Below the pieces are notes generated by a model. It saw only the letters and a list, made by a program, of their open reading frames with translations. It was not told the origin of the DNA and made no database searches. A DNA stretch of 64,000 nt from Bin103 sp002238925 (GTDB lineage Bacteria > Spirochaetota > Spirochaetia > SZUA-6 > Bin103), in assembly GCA_965208065.1 (NCBI GenBank), contig OZ242313.1, positions 620,001 through 684,000 on the forward strand, written 5' to 3'. The position numbers and the translations under genes are program-made. Shown here piece after piece: positions 16,151 through 25,236 of this stretch; positions within the stretch are counted from its first letter, which is position 1; each line of letters opens with the position of its first letter.

Positions 16151-17174
16151 GGACATTGGACAGTTGATCATCATCGGCGCCGGCCCGGCCGGACTGGCGT
16201 GCTCGATCGCCGCGACCGGTGCCGGTCTCGATCACCTGGTCCTCGAGAAGGGCGCCATCGCCAACACCATCTACCGGTTCCCGGACGACATGACCTTCTT
16301 TTCCACCCCCGACAAGCTGGCCATCGGCGGCGTGCCGTTTACCTGTCCGGACAAGAAACCGTCGCGCCGCCAGACGGTCGCCTACTACCGCGACGTCGCC
16401 GTCCACTACGGCCTGCCGGTGCGAACCGGGCATACCGTTACCGCGCTGCGCCGGACGCCGGGCGGCTTTGCCGTAACCGCGGAGCAGCACGGCGCACCCT
16501 ACGCGCTCGCGGCGCACTCGGTGGTGGTGTCGACCGGCTTCTTCGATACGCCGGTGCGCCTCGGCATTCCGGGCGAGGATCTGCCCAAGTGCTCGCACTA
16601 CTTCCATGACGGCCACCCCTATTATGGCCAGCGGGTGGCGGTCGTGGGAGGCGGCAATTCGGCCGTGGAGACCGCGCTCGATCTAATGCGCGCCGGTGCC
16701 CGGGTGACGCTGATTCACCGATCCGCCGAGTTGCGCCGCGGGGTCAAGTACTGGGTGCGTCCGGAACTGGAGAACCGCGTCGCCGACGGCGCCATCGAGG
16801 CGCGCTTCAACACCGCGGTGGAGTCCGTGGAGCCGGACGCCGTCGTGGTGCGCGGCCCGGACGGCCGCGAGCGGCTGGCCAACGACGCGGTGCTGTTTCA
16901 GATCGGCTACCTGCCGACCGTCACCCTGCTGCGCCAGCTCGGCATCGGCAGCGACCCGGAAACCGCCGTGCCGGAGCACGATCCGGACACGCTGGAGACC
17001 GCGGTGCCGGGGCTGTTCGTGTGTGGCGCGCTGCTCGCCGGCAACATTGCCGGCAGCGTGTTCATCGAAGATGGCCGCGACCACGGCGAGCGCATCGTCG
17101 CTATCATCCGGCGCCGCCTGCAGGAGCGCCGCCACGACAGCCGGGACAGCAGCCGGGATCGCGCCGCCGGCTGA
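16149..17174 (+). CDS. YpdA-family FAD/NAD(P)-dependent reductase (bacillithiol disulfide reductase-like)
   Basis: A 341-residue flavoprotein with the FAD-binding GAGPAGLACS at the N-terminus and NADPH-binding VVGGGNSAVETALDLMRAG in the middle. The segment NTIYRFPDDMTFFSTPDKLA followed by IGGVPF and KPSRRQTVAYYR is characteristic of the YpdA family, which in Bacillus and Staphylococcus reduces bacillithiol disulfide. No thioredoxin-reductase CxxC is present. Whether this organism makes bacillithiol cannot be judged here. Its start codon overlaps that of the divergent mutY-like gene, leaving no room for a separate promoter unless one lies inside mutY. Confidence 0.85.
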   Translation: MDIGQLIIIGAGPAGLACSIAATGAGLDHLVLEKGAIANTIYRFPDDMTFFSTPDKLAIGGVPFTCPDKKPSRRQTVAYYRDVAVHYGLPVRTGHTVTALRRTPGGFAVTAEQHGAPYALAAHSVVVSTGFFDTPVRLGIPGEDLPKCSHYFHDGHPYYGQRVAVVGGGNSAVETALDLMRAGARVTLIHRSAELRRGVKYWVRPELENRVADGAIEARFNTAVESVEPDAVVVRGPDGRERLANDAVLFQIGYLPTVTLLRQLGIGSDPETAVPEHDPDTLETAVPGLFVCGALLAGNIAGSVFIEDGRDHGERIVAIIRRRLQERRHDSRDSSRDRAAG

Positions 17175-17211
17175 GCCGCCGCGTCCACGCCGGGCACGGT
17201 GCGCCGTCACC

Positions 17212-17247
17212 GCCGGCGTTCCCGATGGTGCCCGTCCTGACGCCGGC
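17212..17247. terminator. Inverted repeat between convergent genes (weak terminator candidate)
   Basis: GCCGGCGT (17212-17219) is perfectly repeated inverted as ACGCCGGC (17240-17247) with a 20-nt loop, in the 168-bp gap between the convergent YpdA-like and aldo/keto reductase genes. There is no T-run, so intrinsic termination is doubtful. Confidence 0.22.
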
Positions 17248-17342
17248 AAACCTGCCATGTACGAAGGCCGAGAGCCAACCGCCGGAACCGTGAGGGAACA
17301 TGCTGTGGCTTCACGACGGGTGATGGGCGGGCCGCGGCGTTT

Positions 17343-18311
17343 TCAGTTTGCGGGTCGTGCGGCGTGCTCCACCGCGGCGGCGAGCAGCCGGCGCGCTTCG
17401 CCGTCGAGGCGCAGATTCGTGGCTTGCGCGGCCTGCTCGATCTGGCGCGGTGTGCGGGCGCCTACCAGCACGCCGCGCACGGCGGGGTGGCTCGCTGCCC
17501 AGGCAATGGCGAGTTGTTCGGCGCGGACGCCGCGCTCGGCGGCGCACCGGCGCAGCGCGGCGGCGGCCTGCAGGTTGCGCGCCAGCAGCGGTTCGTTGAA
17601 GGCGGCGGCGCGGGTGCGCCAATCGTCGCCGGGCAGGCGGCGGCGCCGGCGTGCGTCGAATGCCTCGGTCAGGATGCCGGAGGCGAGCGGGCTGTAGGCC
17701 AGCGCCGCTACCCCGAGGTGCGCGCAGCGCGGCAGCAGTTCCGGTTCGGCGGTGCGGTCGAGCAGGTGGTAGGGGAGCTGCAGGGTCGCAACCGGGCGCG
17801 CGGTGTGGAGGCGCTCCAGGTCGCCGGTTGCCAGGTTGCACACGCCGCCGGCCACCACCTTGCCCTGCTCTACGAGGCGCCCGATCGACTCCCAGGCGGC
17901 GTCGATGTCGCAGTCGGGGCCCGGCCAGTGCACCTGATACAGGTCGATGCGGTCGGTGCGCAGGCGGCGCAGACTGGCCTCGACCTCGTCGAACACGCTC
18001 GCCGCGGTGAGCCGCGGATAGGGCCGCCGGCTGCCCGGCTGCCACAGGAAGCCGCACTTGGTCGCCAGCCGTACCCGCGGCCGCAGGCCGTGCGCGGCGA
18101 GCGTGCGCCCGACCACCTCCTCGGCGTACCCGACTCCGTACACGGGGGCGGTGTCGATCCAGTCGATGCCCAAATCCACGGCGCGCACGATGGTGGCCGC
18201 GGAGCGGGCTTCGTCCTGGCGCCCCCAGGAGTAGCGCCAGCCCTGCCCGCCCATCGCCCAGGTGCCGAGGCCGATCGGCGACCAATCGGACGCCGGCGCG
18301 GTGTCCGTCAT
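17343..18311 (-). CDS. Aldo/keto reductase
   Basis: A 322-residue NADPH-dependent oxidoreductase of the aldo/keto reductase superfamily. The catalytic tetrad is visible: Asp and Tyr in IDTAPVYGVGYAEEVVGRTL, Lys in LATKCGFLW and His in YQVHWPGPD. SPLASGILTEAF and GARTPRQIEQ near the C-terminus form the cofactor site. It resembles the L-fucose/galactose dehydrogenase-like general stress group, but the substrate cannot be told. Its ATG overlaps the recD2 stop by four bases (ATGA), so it is probably translated after recD2. Confidence 0.9.
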   Translation of the reverse strand: MTDTAPASDWSPIGLGTWAMGGQGWRYSWGRQDEARSAATIVRAVDLGIDWIDTAPVYGVGYAEEVVGRTLAAHGLRPRVRLATKCGFLWQPGSRRPYPRLTAASVFDEVEASLRRLRTDRIDLYQVHWPGPDCDIDAAWESIGRLVEQGKVVAGGVCNLATGDLERLHTARPVATLQLPYHLLDRTAEPELLPRCAHLGVAALAYSPLASGILTEAFDARRRRRLPGDDWRTRAAAFNEPLLARNLQAAAALRRCAAERGVRAEQLAIAWAASHPAVRGVLVGARTPRQIEQAAQATNLRLDGEARRLLAAAVEHAARPAN

Positions 18312-20518
18312 CGCGCGCCCCGGGCGTCGGCGACGCGCTCGGCGAGGGCGGAGTGGCGCTCCCGGTCGGCGCCGCGCCGCACCGCGATGGAGACCGCCAT
18401 CTCGCTGCCGACCACCACCACCAGGCGCTTGCCGCGCGTCACCGCGGTGTACAGCAGATTGCGGCGCAGCATGACGAAGTGCTGGGTGTGCACCGGAACC
18501 ACCACGGCGGGAAACTCGCTTCCCTGCGAGCGGTGAATGGAGATCGCATAGGCGAGCACCAGGTCGTCGCGTTCGGGGCCGCCGTATTCCACGTCGCGGC
18601 CGCCGAAGTCGACCCGCACCGCGCCGGCGTCCGCATCCACGTGGATCACCTGGCCGATGTCGCCGTTGAACACCTCAAGCTGGTAGTTGTTGCGGGTCTG
18701 CAGCACGCGGTCGCCGGCGCGCAGCCGGCCCGCCGCACCGTCGCCGGCCGCGCCCGCGGCGGCAGGATTGAGGCGGTCGCGCAGCCGCGCATTCAGTTGT
18801 ACGGTGCCGAGCGGGCCGCGGTTCATCGGCGACAGCACCTGGATGTCGTGGCGCGGGTCGAGCCCGAAACGGCGCGGTATGCGGCTGGTGACGACGCGCT
18901 CGAGCGTGTCGGCCACCTGCTCCGGCTCACGCCGCGCGATGAAGTAGAAATCCTCGCCGGCGGCGGACAGCTCGGCGGGATCGAACTCGCCGCGATTGAT
19001 GGCGTGCGCGGCGCGCACGATCTGGCTGGCCGCCGACTGGCGGAACACCTCGGCGAGGCGCACCGTGGGAATGGCCGCGATCTGCGCCAAGTCGGCCAAC
19101 ACGGCGCCGGCGCCGACCGACGGGAGCTGGTCGGCATCGCCCACGAACAACACCCGGCAGCGGTCGGGGATGGCGTCGAGCAGCGCGGCCAGCAACATGA
19201 CGTCGACCATCGATGCCTCGTCGATCACCACCAGGTCGGTGGCCAGCGGGTGGTCGCGGGTGCGGGTAAAGGTGCCGTCGCGCGGGCTGAACTCCAGCAG
19301 CCGGTGGATGGTGCTGGCCGCCATGCCGGTCGACTCCTCCAGCCGCTTGGCGGCGCGTCCGGTGGGGGCGGCCAGCGCAACGCGCGCCCGGATGCGGCTG
19401 AAACTGGCGGCAATCCAGCGCACCAGCGTGGTCTTGCCGGTGCCGGGGCCGCCGGTGAGCACGCCCACCTTGCTGCGCAGCAGGCGCGCCGCGGCGGCCT
19501 GCTGCGCGGGCGACAGTTCGATTCCGGTATCGCCGGCGACCGCGGCGACGGCTGCGTCCGGGCCGCGGGCGGGCGCGGCCAGCAGCGCGGCGAGGCGGGC
19601 GGCGGCGCGGGTCTCGGCGCCCGCCAGGTGGGGAAGGTAGCGCGCCGCGACCGTGCCGCCGGGCTGGCCGGCGGCCGGCAGCTCCATGCACACCATGCGC
19701 CCCTCCCGGCACAGGTCGCTTAGCGCCGCCAGCACCTTGCGCTGATCGGTGAGGCCGGTCAGCTCGGCGGTGCGCTCGCGCAGGTCGGGCTCGGGCAGGA
19801 ACACGTCGCCCTCGCTCGCGGCCGCGCCGAGCTGGTGCAGGGCGGCGGCCTGGATGCGCTGCGCCGAGTCCGGGGCAATGCCGAGCTGGGCGGCGATGCG
19901 GTCGGCGGTGTGGAATCCCATGCCCGGCACGTGGCTGGCCAGCCGGAACGGGTCGTCCTGCAGCACCGCCCGCGCGCGGGCGCCGAACTGCCGGTAGATG
20001 CGCCGGGCGTGGGCGGCGGAGATGCCGTACGACTGCAGGAACAGCATGGTGCCGCGCTGTTCGTGCTGCTCGTGCCAGGCGCGCGCCACCTGCTTGGCGC
20101 GGGCGGCGCCGATGCCGGGCACCTCGCGCAGCCGGGCGCTGGCGTGGTCGAGCACCTCCAGGGTCTTGAGCCCGAAGTGGCCGACGATGCGGCGCGCGAA
20201 GCCGGGCCCTATGCCCGGCACCATCCCGGAACCGAGGTACTGCTCCAGGCCGGCCACCGTGCGCGGCGCGACGGTGGCGTAGGAGTGCGCCTCGAACCGG
20301 CGTCCGTACCTGGCGTGATCGACCCAGTTGCCGGCCAGGCGCACCGTTTCGCCGGGCTTGATGCCGAGCAGGTTGCCGACCGCAACCGCCTCGGCGCCGG
20401 CCTCCGTCTGCTGCAGGACCAGCACGGCAAAGCCGCTGTCCTCCTGCTCGTACACCACCCGGCTCACGCTTCCCTCCAGGGTCACGCGCGGGCTGTCACC
20501 GGGGGCGGGTCGCGGCAC
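18308..20518 (-). CDS. recD2: RecD2-type 5'-3' DNA helicase
   Basis: A 736-residue SF1B helicase of the RecD2 group, found without RecBC and involved in replication fork maintenance and repair. The N-terminal region carries the RecD2-specific helix-hairpin-helix repeats (GIGPGFARRIV, EVPGIGAARAKQVA, PGMGFHTADRIA). The motor shows Walker A TGGPGTGKTT, Walker B VVIDEASMVD, motif III GDADQLPSVGAG and the C-terminal motif SIHRSQGSEFPAVV. AddA and AddB are encoded elsewhere in the window, consistent with RecD2 acting independently. It is followed by the aldo/keto reductase with a 4-bp overlap and preceded by the SirB1-like gene 25 bp upstream. Confidence 0.94.
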   Translation of the reverse strand: MPRPAPGDSPRVTLEGSVSRVVYEQEDSGFAVLVLQQTEAGAEAVAVGNLLGIKPGETVRLAGNWVDHARYGRRFEAHSYATVAPRTVAGLEQYLGSGMVPGIGPGFARRIVGHFGLKTLEVLDHASARLREVPGIGAARAKQVARAWHEQHEQRGTMLFLQSYGISAAHARRIYRQFGARARAVLQDDPFRLASHVPGMGFHTADRIAAQLGIAPDSAQRIQAAALHQLGAAASEGDVFLPEPDLRERTAELTGLTDQRKVLAALSDLCREGRMVCMELPAAGQPGGTVAARYLPHLAGAETRAAARLAALLAAPARGPDAAVAAVAGDTGIELSPAQQAAAARLLRSKVGVLTGGPGTGKTTLVRWIAASFSRIRARVALAAPTGRAAKRLEESTGMAASTIHRLLEFSPRDGTFTRTRDHPLATDLVVIDEASMVDVMLLAALLDAIPDRCRVLFVGDADQLPSVGAGAVLADLAQIAAIPTVRLAEVFRQSAASQIVRAAHAINRGEFDPAELSAAGEDFYFIARREPEQVADTLERVVTSRIPRRFGLDPRHDIQVLSPMNRGPLGTVQLNARLRDRLNPAAAGAAGDGAAGRLRAGDRVLQTRNNYQLEVFNGDIGQVIHVDADAGAVRVDFGGRDVEYGGPERDDLVLAYAISIHRSQGSEFPAVVVPVHTQHFVMLRRNLLYTAVTRGKRLVVVVGSEMAVSIAVRRGADRERHSALAERVADARGAR

Positions 20519-20543
20519 GGCGCGGGGCGGCGACGCCGGGGGC

Positions 20544-21389
20544 CTAGTTCGCTTTGCGCCGCGCGGTGATACCGAGCAGCTCGATCATGAAGGCGCTCAG
20601 GTCATGGTCCCCGGCCCGGCGGTAGGCGTGGTTGAGGTTGTGCAGCACGCGCTGCACGGTGCGCACCGGGTCGGAGCCGTTGCGCAGCATCTGCAGTTGG
20701 CGCAGGTTGGCGGGCGAGCGGGAGAGCAGCTTGCCCGCCTCCACCACGCGGCCGCGATCGAAGCAGTCGACCAGCACGATGCGCTTGTCGTGGATGACGC
20801 GCGCCAGAAAGTGGTTCGGCACATTGCAGCCCTGGATGTCCAGGCCGAGGCGGCGCCCGACCAGCATGTAGACTGCCACCAGGCTGATCGGAATTCCGCG
20901 CTTGGAAAGCACGACCGAGATCAGGTTGCTGTTGAGCGGATTGTAGAAATCGTCGCGGTTGCCGCTCAGTCCAACCTCTTCGAACAGAAACTTGGCCAAG
21001 CCGAACGCATCCGGGGTGAGGCCGGATCCGCGAAAGTCGTCGGCGAGATCGTCGAGCAGGTCCCCGGGGGAGAGCGGGAATTCGACACCGAGCTGGAACC
21101 GGGCGAGCAGGCTCAGGGCGGCCTCAATGCGGGGGCGCCGGCCCTCCACCGCCGCCCAACTCGGCCACCGCTCGCGCAGCCACGCCTTGCGCTGCCTGGC
21201 CAGCACCCGCCGCAGGGCGTCGTGCTGATCGGCATTCAGTTCGGGCAGGTGTGGCTCGGCGAGCAATTCCAGGTCGGCGCCCAGTACCTCGAGGGTGTCC
21301 ATCACCCGCCGCCGCACGGCCGCGGTGTCGTCGTCGAGCAACTGCAGCAGGTAGGGAACCTGGCTGCGAGTGTCGTCGTCGTTCTTCAT
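20544..21389 (-). CDS. SirB1-family transglutaminase-like protein
   Basis: A 281-residue protein whose middle, LLDDLADDFRG, FYNPLNSNLISVVLSKRGIP and ISLVAVYMLVGRRLGLDIQG, then CNVPNHFLARV, matches the SirB1 family with its transglutaminase-like core. In related proteins Cys, His and Asp might form a triad; here NHFLARV and LVDCFDRG are candidates, but the role is unknown. The N-terminal 60 residues look like a helical HEAT-like segment. It precedes recD2 by 25 bp on the same strand. Confidence 0.8.
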   Translation of the reverse strand: MKNDDDTRSQVPYLLQLLDDDTAAVRRRVMDTLEVLGADLELLAEPHLPELNADQHDALRRVLARQRKAWLRERWPSWAAVEGRRPRIEAALSLLARFQLGVEFPLSPGDLLDDLADDFRGSGLTPDAFGLAKFLFEEVGLSGNRDDFYNPLNSNLISVVLSKRGIPISLVAVYMLVGRRLGLDIQGCNVPNHFLARVIHDKRIVLVDCFDRGRVVEAGKLLSRSPANLRQLQMLRNGSDPVRTVQRVLHNLNHAYRRAGDHDLSAFMIELLGITARRKAN

Positions 21390-21462
21390 CTCCGCTAAGG
21401 ACAGAGCCTACTCCCGCGGCAGCGCGAAATCAAGGGCGCGGGCGCAGCCGATCGTGGCCGCG

Positions 21463-21930
21463 TCAATCGGGCAGGTACGCTTCCAGGTCTTTCTCGATTT
21501 CGGCTTCGCTGAACCCGAGCTTGCGGTCGTAGCGGATGGTCTTGGCGACGCGGCGGTCGCGGTCGGGCGAACGCACGTAACTTTTCGGCAGCAGTCCCTT
21601 GGCCAGCGCCTCGTCGACCAGTTCGGCCGTCCGTTCGGCGGTCATCAGGTAGCGATCGTTGAAGTGGCGCATGGCGAGCGCGCACCAGCGCAGCAGTGCA
21701 AAGGTGACGGCGGACGACACGACCGCGATGACGATGTCCTGGATCCGGATCGAGGTGCTCTTGCCCTCCCAGCCGATGCCGGCGCCGATCGCCAGCGAGG
21801 CCAGCACGCTGAACGACAGCAGCCAGGTCGCCAGCCGCCAGCGCCGCCAGTAGGCGCGGTGGGCGGTCACGGTCAGCGGGTATTGATTGCCGGGGGCGGT
21901 GGGCCGGCCGGCCACAATTGCCTGTCTCAC
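21463..21930 (-). CDS. Small membrane protein of unknown function
   Basis: A 155-residue protein, not recognised. Two hydrophobic segments are visible (LATWLLSFSVLASLAIGAGIG and IQDIVIAVVSSAVTFALLRW, roughly residues 33-53 and 64-83), followed by a charged C-terminal tail ending EAEIEKDLEAYLPD. The start is a GTG at 21930 without a clear ribosome binding site; the true start could be later. It sits between the TRAP transporter cluster and the SirB1-like gene, all on the minus strand. Confidence 0.55.
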   Translation of the reverse strand: MRQAIVAGRPTAPGNQYPLTVTAHRAYWRRWRLATWLLSFSVLASLAIGAGIGWEGKSTSIRIQDIVIAVVSSAVTFALLRWCALAMRHFNDRYLMTAERTAELVDEALAKGLLPKSYVRSPDRDRRVAKTIRYDRKLGFSEAEIEKDLEAYLPD

Positions 21931-22028
21931 AGCCGCAAGTCCTCACTGCAAGGTACTGCGAACGCGGTCCGTCCGCCACTGTCCCCGCCGGCCGCGCCGA
22001 GGCGCCGGCCCCGCGCCGTCCGGTGCGC

Positions 22029-24059
22029 TCAAAACCGGACCACCGAGAGCAGGCCGGTGGTCAGAAACGGCGCATAGGTAATTACCAGCACCACGACAAG
22101 CAGAACCAGCAGGAACGGCACCACGGTCCGGTAGACGCTCACCAGGTCCTTGTCGAAGCGGTAGGAGGACAGGAACAGGTTGATGCCCACCGGCGGCGTG
22201 AGGTAGCCCAACTCCAGGTTGGCCAGGAAGATGATGCCCAGGTGAACGGGGTGGATGCCGTACGAGACACCGAGCGGGATCAGCAGCGGCCCGAGCACCA
22301 CGATGGCGGAGAAGATGTCCATCAGGGCGCCCGCCACCAGCAGGGTGAGGTTGAGCAGGATCAGGAACAGCAGCGGCGAGCTGATCGCGCCGCTCGCCCA
22401 CGCCGCCAGGCTGGTGGGCACCTCGGCGTCCACCATGAAGTAGGACAGGCCCTTGGCGAGGGCGAGAATGACCATTATGCCGCCGATGATCGGCGTGCAC
22501 TTGGCGAGCACGCGCGGCAGGGAGCGCAGGGGAATGTCGCGGTGCACCAGCGTCTCCACCAGCAGGACGTAGAGGGTGGCTGCCGCCGCCGTTTCCACCA
22601 ACGAGGTGACGCCGCCGAAGTAGAGCGCCACCACCACCACCGGCAGAGCCAGTTCCCAGGCCGCGCCGCGCGCCGCCAGCAGGGCCGGACGCAGGTGGAA
22701 GCGGGGCCGGTCGCCGCCGGTGCCGGGTGCGGCGTCGGTGCGGCGCCGGAGCGCCTGGAAGATGCCGAGCGCGGCCAGGGCGAGCACCATCAGCACGCCC
22801 GGTACGAAGCCGCCCACGAACAGCTGGCGGATGTCGATCTGGGCGATGACGCCGTACATGATGATCGGCAGGGCGGGCGGGAACAGCAGCCCGATGCTGC
22901 CGGCGGCCGTCAGCAGGCCGATGCTGAACTGTTCGCGGTAGCCGTTGCGCTGCAGCATGTACAGCAGCAGTCCGCCGAGGGCGAGGATGGTGACCCCGGA
23001 GGCGCCGGTGAAGGTGGTGAAGAATGCGCACAGCAGCACCGCCATCACCGCCAGACCGCCGCGGAACCAGCTGAACCAGGCCTGGAACAGGGTGATAAGG
23101 CGTTCTCCCGCCTTGCTCTCGGAGAGAATGAAGCCCGCTACCGTGAACAGCGGGAGCGCCGGCACCAGCGGCTGCGACAGCATGGCGTAGGCCTCGTCCG
23201 GCACCACCTCCAGGGCACCGCCGGAGCCCAGGAACTGCAGCAGCGTGAAGCCGCTCAGGATCACGAAGATGGGCGTGCCAATAAACGCCGAGGCGACCAG
23301 CACCAGCACCAGCGGCAGGCGCGCCGCGGCGGCGACGGCGGCCACCGCGTCGACCAGGGCGTAGCTGGGGAAATAGCCGGGCACGGCTACCTGCAGCGCG
23401 TTGACCAGCGGCCCGACGCCGATCAGCAGCCCGGTGGGAATGGCGAGCAGGACCGCCGCGCGCGCCACCGGTTGGCGAAACCCGTGGACCACGAAATGCG
23501 CGGTCATGCCGGCAAACCCGAGCGGCAGAACCGCGACGGCAAACTGAATCGGCACTCCGCCCACGTCCTGGCTGGGATCGAACGCGATCAGCACCAGCGA
23601 CAGGGCGCTGACCGCCAGGGCGGTAGTGACCACCACCGATATCGCGCTGGCGGCCGCTCGTACCCGCGCACCCCACGGGTCCGGCAACTGGTGGAGGCCG
23701 CTGGACAGGGCGAGATGGGACCCCTGGCGGGTGGTCACGACGCCGCCGAGCAGCGCCACCCACAGGGTGAGGTGGCGGACGTACTCGCCGCTGGCGGCAA
23801 GCCCGCCGCCGAACAGCAGGCGCAGCACGGCGGCGGCGGTGGGCAGCGCCGCCAGCAGCACCAGCGCCGTGGTGACGGTGCCGTTTTCCAGGCGCGCGAG
23901 CAGGGTGCGGGGGGCGGCCGGTTCACCGACCGCCGCGTGCGCCGCGAGCGGCGACTGCGGATCTCCCGGCACCGGAGCACCCGGAACCGCCAGGTTACCC
24001 GCGGCCCCGGTGGCGGCGGGCTCTTGCGGCCCCGCGGACTTGTCCCGCCCCTCGGTCAC
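22029..24059 (-). CDS. TRAP transporter fused small and large permease (DctQM)
   Basis: A 676-residue integral membrane protein. After a Pro/Ala-rich N-terminal tail (1-50), four hydrophobic segments (about 60-215) form the DctQ part, followed by the DctM part of about 11 segments with family marks such as TTFTGASGVTILALGGLLLY, GLLFPPALPIIMYG and PPVGINLFL. TRAP transporters are Na+-driven importers, often of carboxylates. The start is a GTG preceded by GGGAGG. It lies 130 bp downstream of dctP and completes the pfkB-tatD-tatT-dctP-dctQM run. Fused QM proteins are known in the TRAP family. Confidence 0.92.
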   Translation of the reverse strand: MTEGRDKSAGPQEPAATGAAGNLAVPGAPVPGDPQSPLAAHAAVGEPAAPRTLLARLENGTVTTALVLLAALPTAAAVLRLLFGGGLAASGEYVRHLTLWVALLGGVVTTRQGSHLALSSGLHQLPDPWGARVRAAASAISVVVTTALAVSALSLVLIAFDPSQDVGGVPIQFAVAVLPLGFAGMTAHFVVHGFRQPVARAAVLLAIPTGLLIGVGPLVNALQVAVPGYFPSYALVDAVAAVAAAARLPLVLVLVASAFIGTPIFVILSGFTLLQFLGSGGALEVVPDEAYAMLSQPLVPALPLFTVAGFILSESKAGERLITLFQAWFSWFRGGLAVMAVLLCAFFTTFTGASGVTILALGGLLLYMLQRNGYREQFSIGLLTAAGSIGLLFPPALPIIMYGVIAQIDIRQLFVGGFVPGVLMVLALAALGIFQALRRRTDAAPGTGGDRPRFHLRPALLAARGAAWELALPVVVVALYFGGVTSLVETAAAATLYVLLVETLVHRDIPLRSLPRVLAKCTPIIGGIMVILALAKGLSYFMVDAEVPTSLAAWASGAISSPLLFLILLNLTLLVAGALMDIFSAIVVLGPLLIPLGVSYGIHPVHLGIIFLANLELGYLTPPVGINLFLSSYRFDKDLVSVYRTVVPFLLVLLVVVLVITYAPFLTTGLLSVVRF

Positions 24060-24189
24060 CCGCGGCCCTCCCGGGCTGCTTCGGTCGCCGACAGCCGGTA
24101 GCGCAACACCCGCTGCACTCGAGCGGCGCTCTCGGCGTGGCGCCGGGTTCCACCGCGGGACACCGGCAGCTCCGTCGTCAGTTCAGTTG

Positions 24190-25236
24190 TCAGTTGCTGC
24201 CCCCGCGGGCGCGGTAGGCGTTGACCTTCTCGATAACCAGATCGTACGCCTCCGGATCGATCTCGTCGCCGATCAGGTCGCCGAAGTAGCGCCCGATGAT
24301 GTCCGTGAACTCCTGCTCCAGCTCGGCGGTCGCCTCGTGCACCTGCAAGCCGTGGGCAACCATGACGTGTACCGCCAGGTCGTCCATCTCGTAGGCGCCC
24401 TCGCTGACTCGCTGCGCGGCGACGGTGGCGGCGCGCATCAGGCGCGGGCGCAGGTCGGCGGGAATGCGCTGCCAGGCGCGCTTGCTGATCATCACCGCCC
24501 CGAACAGCGGCGTGAAGCGCAAGTCGGTCATGTGCGGCACGATGCCGAACCATTGGAACGATGCCGCCCCCGAGGGGCTGGACGCCACCGCGTCGATCAT
24601 GCCGCTCTGCAACGCGGTGGTAACCTCCGCAACCGGCAGCGCCACCGGGTTGAAGCCGGCCTGCTGCCAGGCGCGCAGCACGGCCGGGCTGGCCGAACCG
24701 ACCCATAGCTTATGGCGGCGCAGGTCGTCCGCGGTATGCACCGGCTCGCGCGCAAAGAACTTCACCCAGCCGATCGGCGCCCACATCAGCGGTACGAAAC
24801 CGCGCTCCTCGAGCTGCTCGTTGAAGAACGGCGTCATCTCGTCGAGGATGTTGCGCATCTCCTCGTCGGTGCGCACCAGCATCGGCTGGGCGATGGCCAG
24901 CACGCCCGGGTAAATGCTGTTGAAGCTGATCGCGGTCATCGCGGCGGCCTGCAGTTGGCCGATGCGCATCTTGCGGATCATGTCCGGCTCGTTGCCGGCA
25001 ATGCCGCCGGGAAAGATCTTGACCTCGATTTCGCCGTCGGAGATGCGCGCCCAGTCGGCGGCCAGGCCGCGCAGGGCAAGATCCCACGGCGTGTTGGCGG
25101 GAGCCACGCTGCCCAGCTTGATGGTGAGCGCGGTGGCGCTGGCGGTGCAGCACAGCGCCAGCACCAGCGCCAGCAGCATGCGCCGCCGCCACCTGCCGGT
25201 GCGGTGGCGCGGTTGAACCTCGTTATAACTCAACAA
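24190..25236 (-). CDS. dctP: TRAP transporter substrate-binding protein (DctP family)
   Basis: A 348-residue periplasmic binding protein. It has a basic N-terminus and a hydrophobic signal core (LLALVLALCCTASATA), then the mature start LTIKLGSVAPANTPWD and the family segment EVKIFPGGIAGNE. A TTG at 25236 is the likely start: GGAGG lies six bases before it, inside the 3' end of tatT, and the genes overlap by 14 bp. An internal ATG nearer the signal core is possible. The ligand is probably a carboxylate, but this cannot be told from the sequence; the neighbouring PfkB kinase and sugar-acid genes make a sugar acid plausible. Confidence 0.92.
   Translation of the reverse strand: MLSYNEVQPRHRTGRWRRRMLLALVLALCCTASATALTIKLGSVAPANTPWDLALRGLAADWARISDGEIEVKIFPGGIAGNEPDMIRKMRIGQLQAAAMTAISFNSIYPGVLAIAQPMLVRTDEEMRNILDEMTPFFNEQLEERGFVPLMWAPIGWVKFFAREPVHTADDLRRHKLWVGSASPAVLRAWQQAGFNPVALPVAEVTTALQSGMIDAVASSPSGAASFQWFGIVPHMTDLRFTPLFGAVMISKRAWQRIPADLRPRLMRAATVAAQRVSEGAYEMDDLAVHVMVAHGLQVHEATAELEQEFTDIIGRYFGDLIGDEIDPEAYDLVIEKVNAYRARGGSN

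Noticed and set aside
21918..24101. 727-codon plus-strand frame over dctQM
   Set aside because: Gln/His/Arg-rich shadow of a membrane protein; no ribosome binding site or family features.
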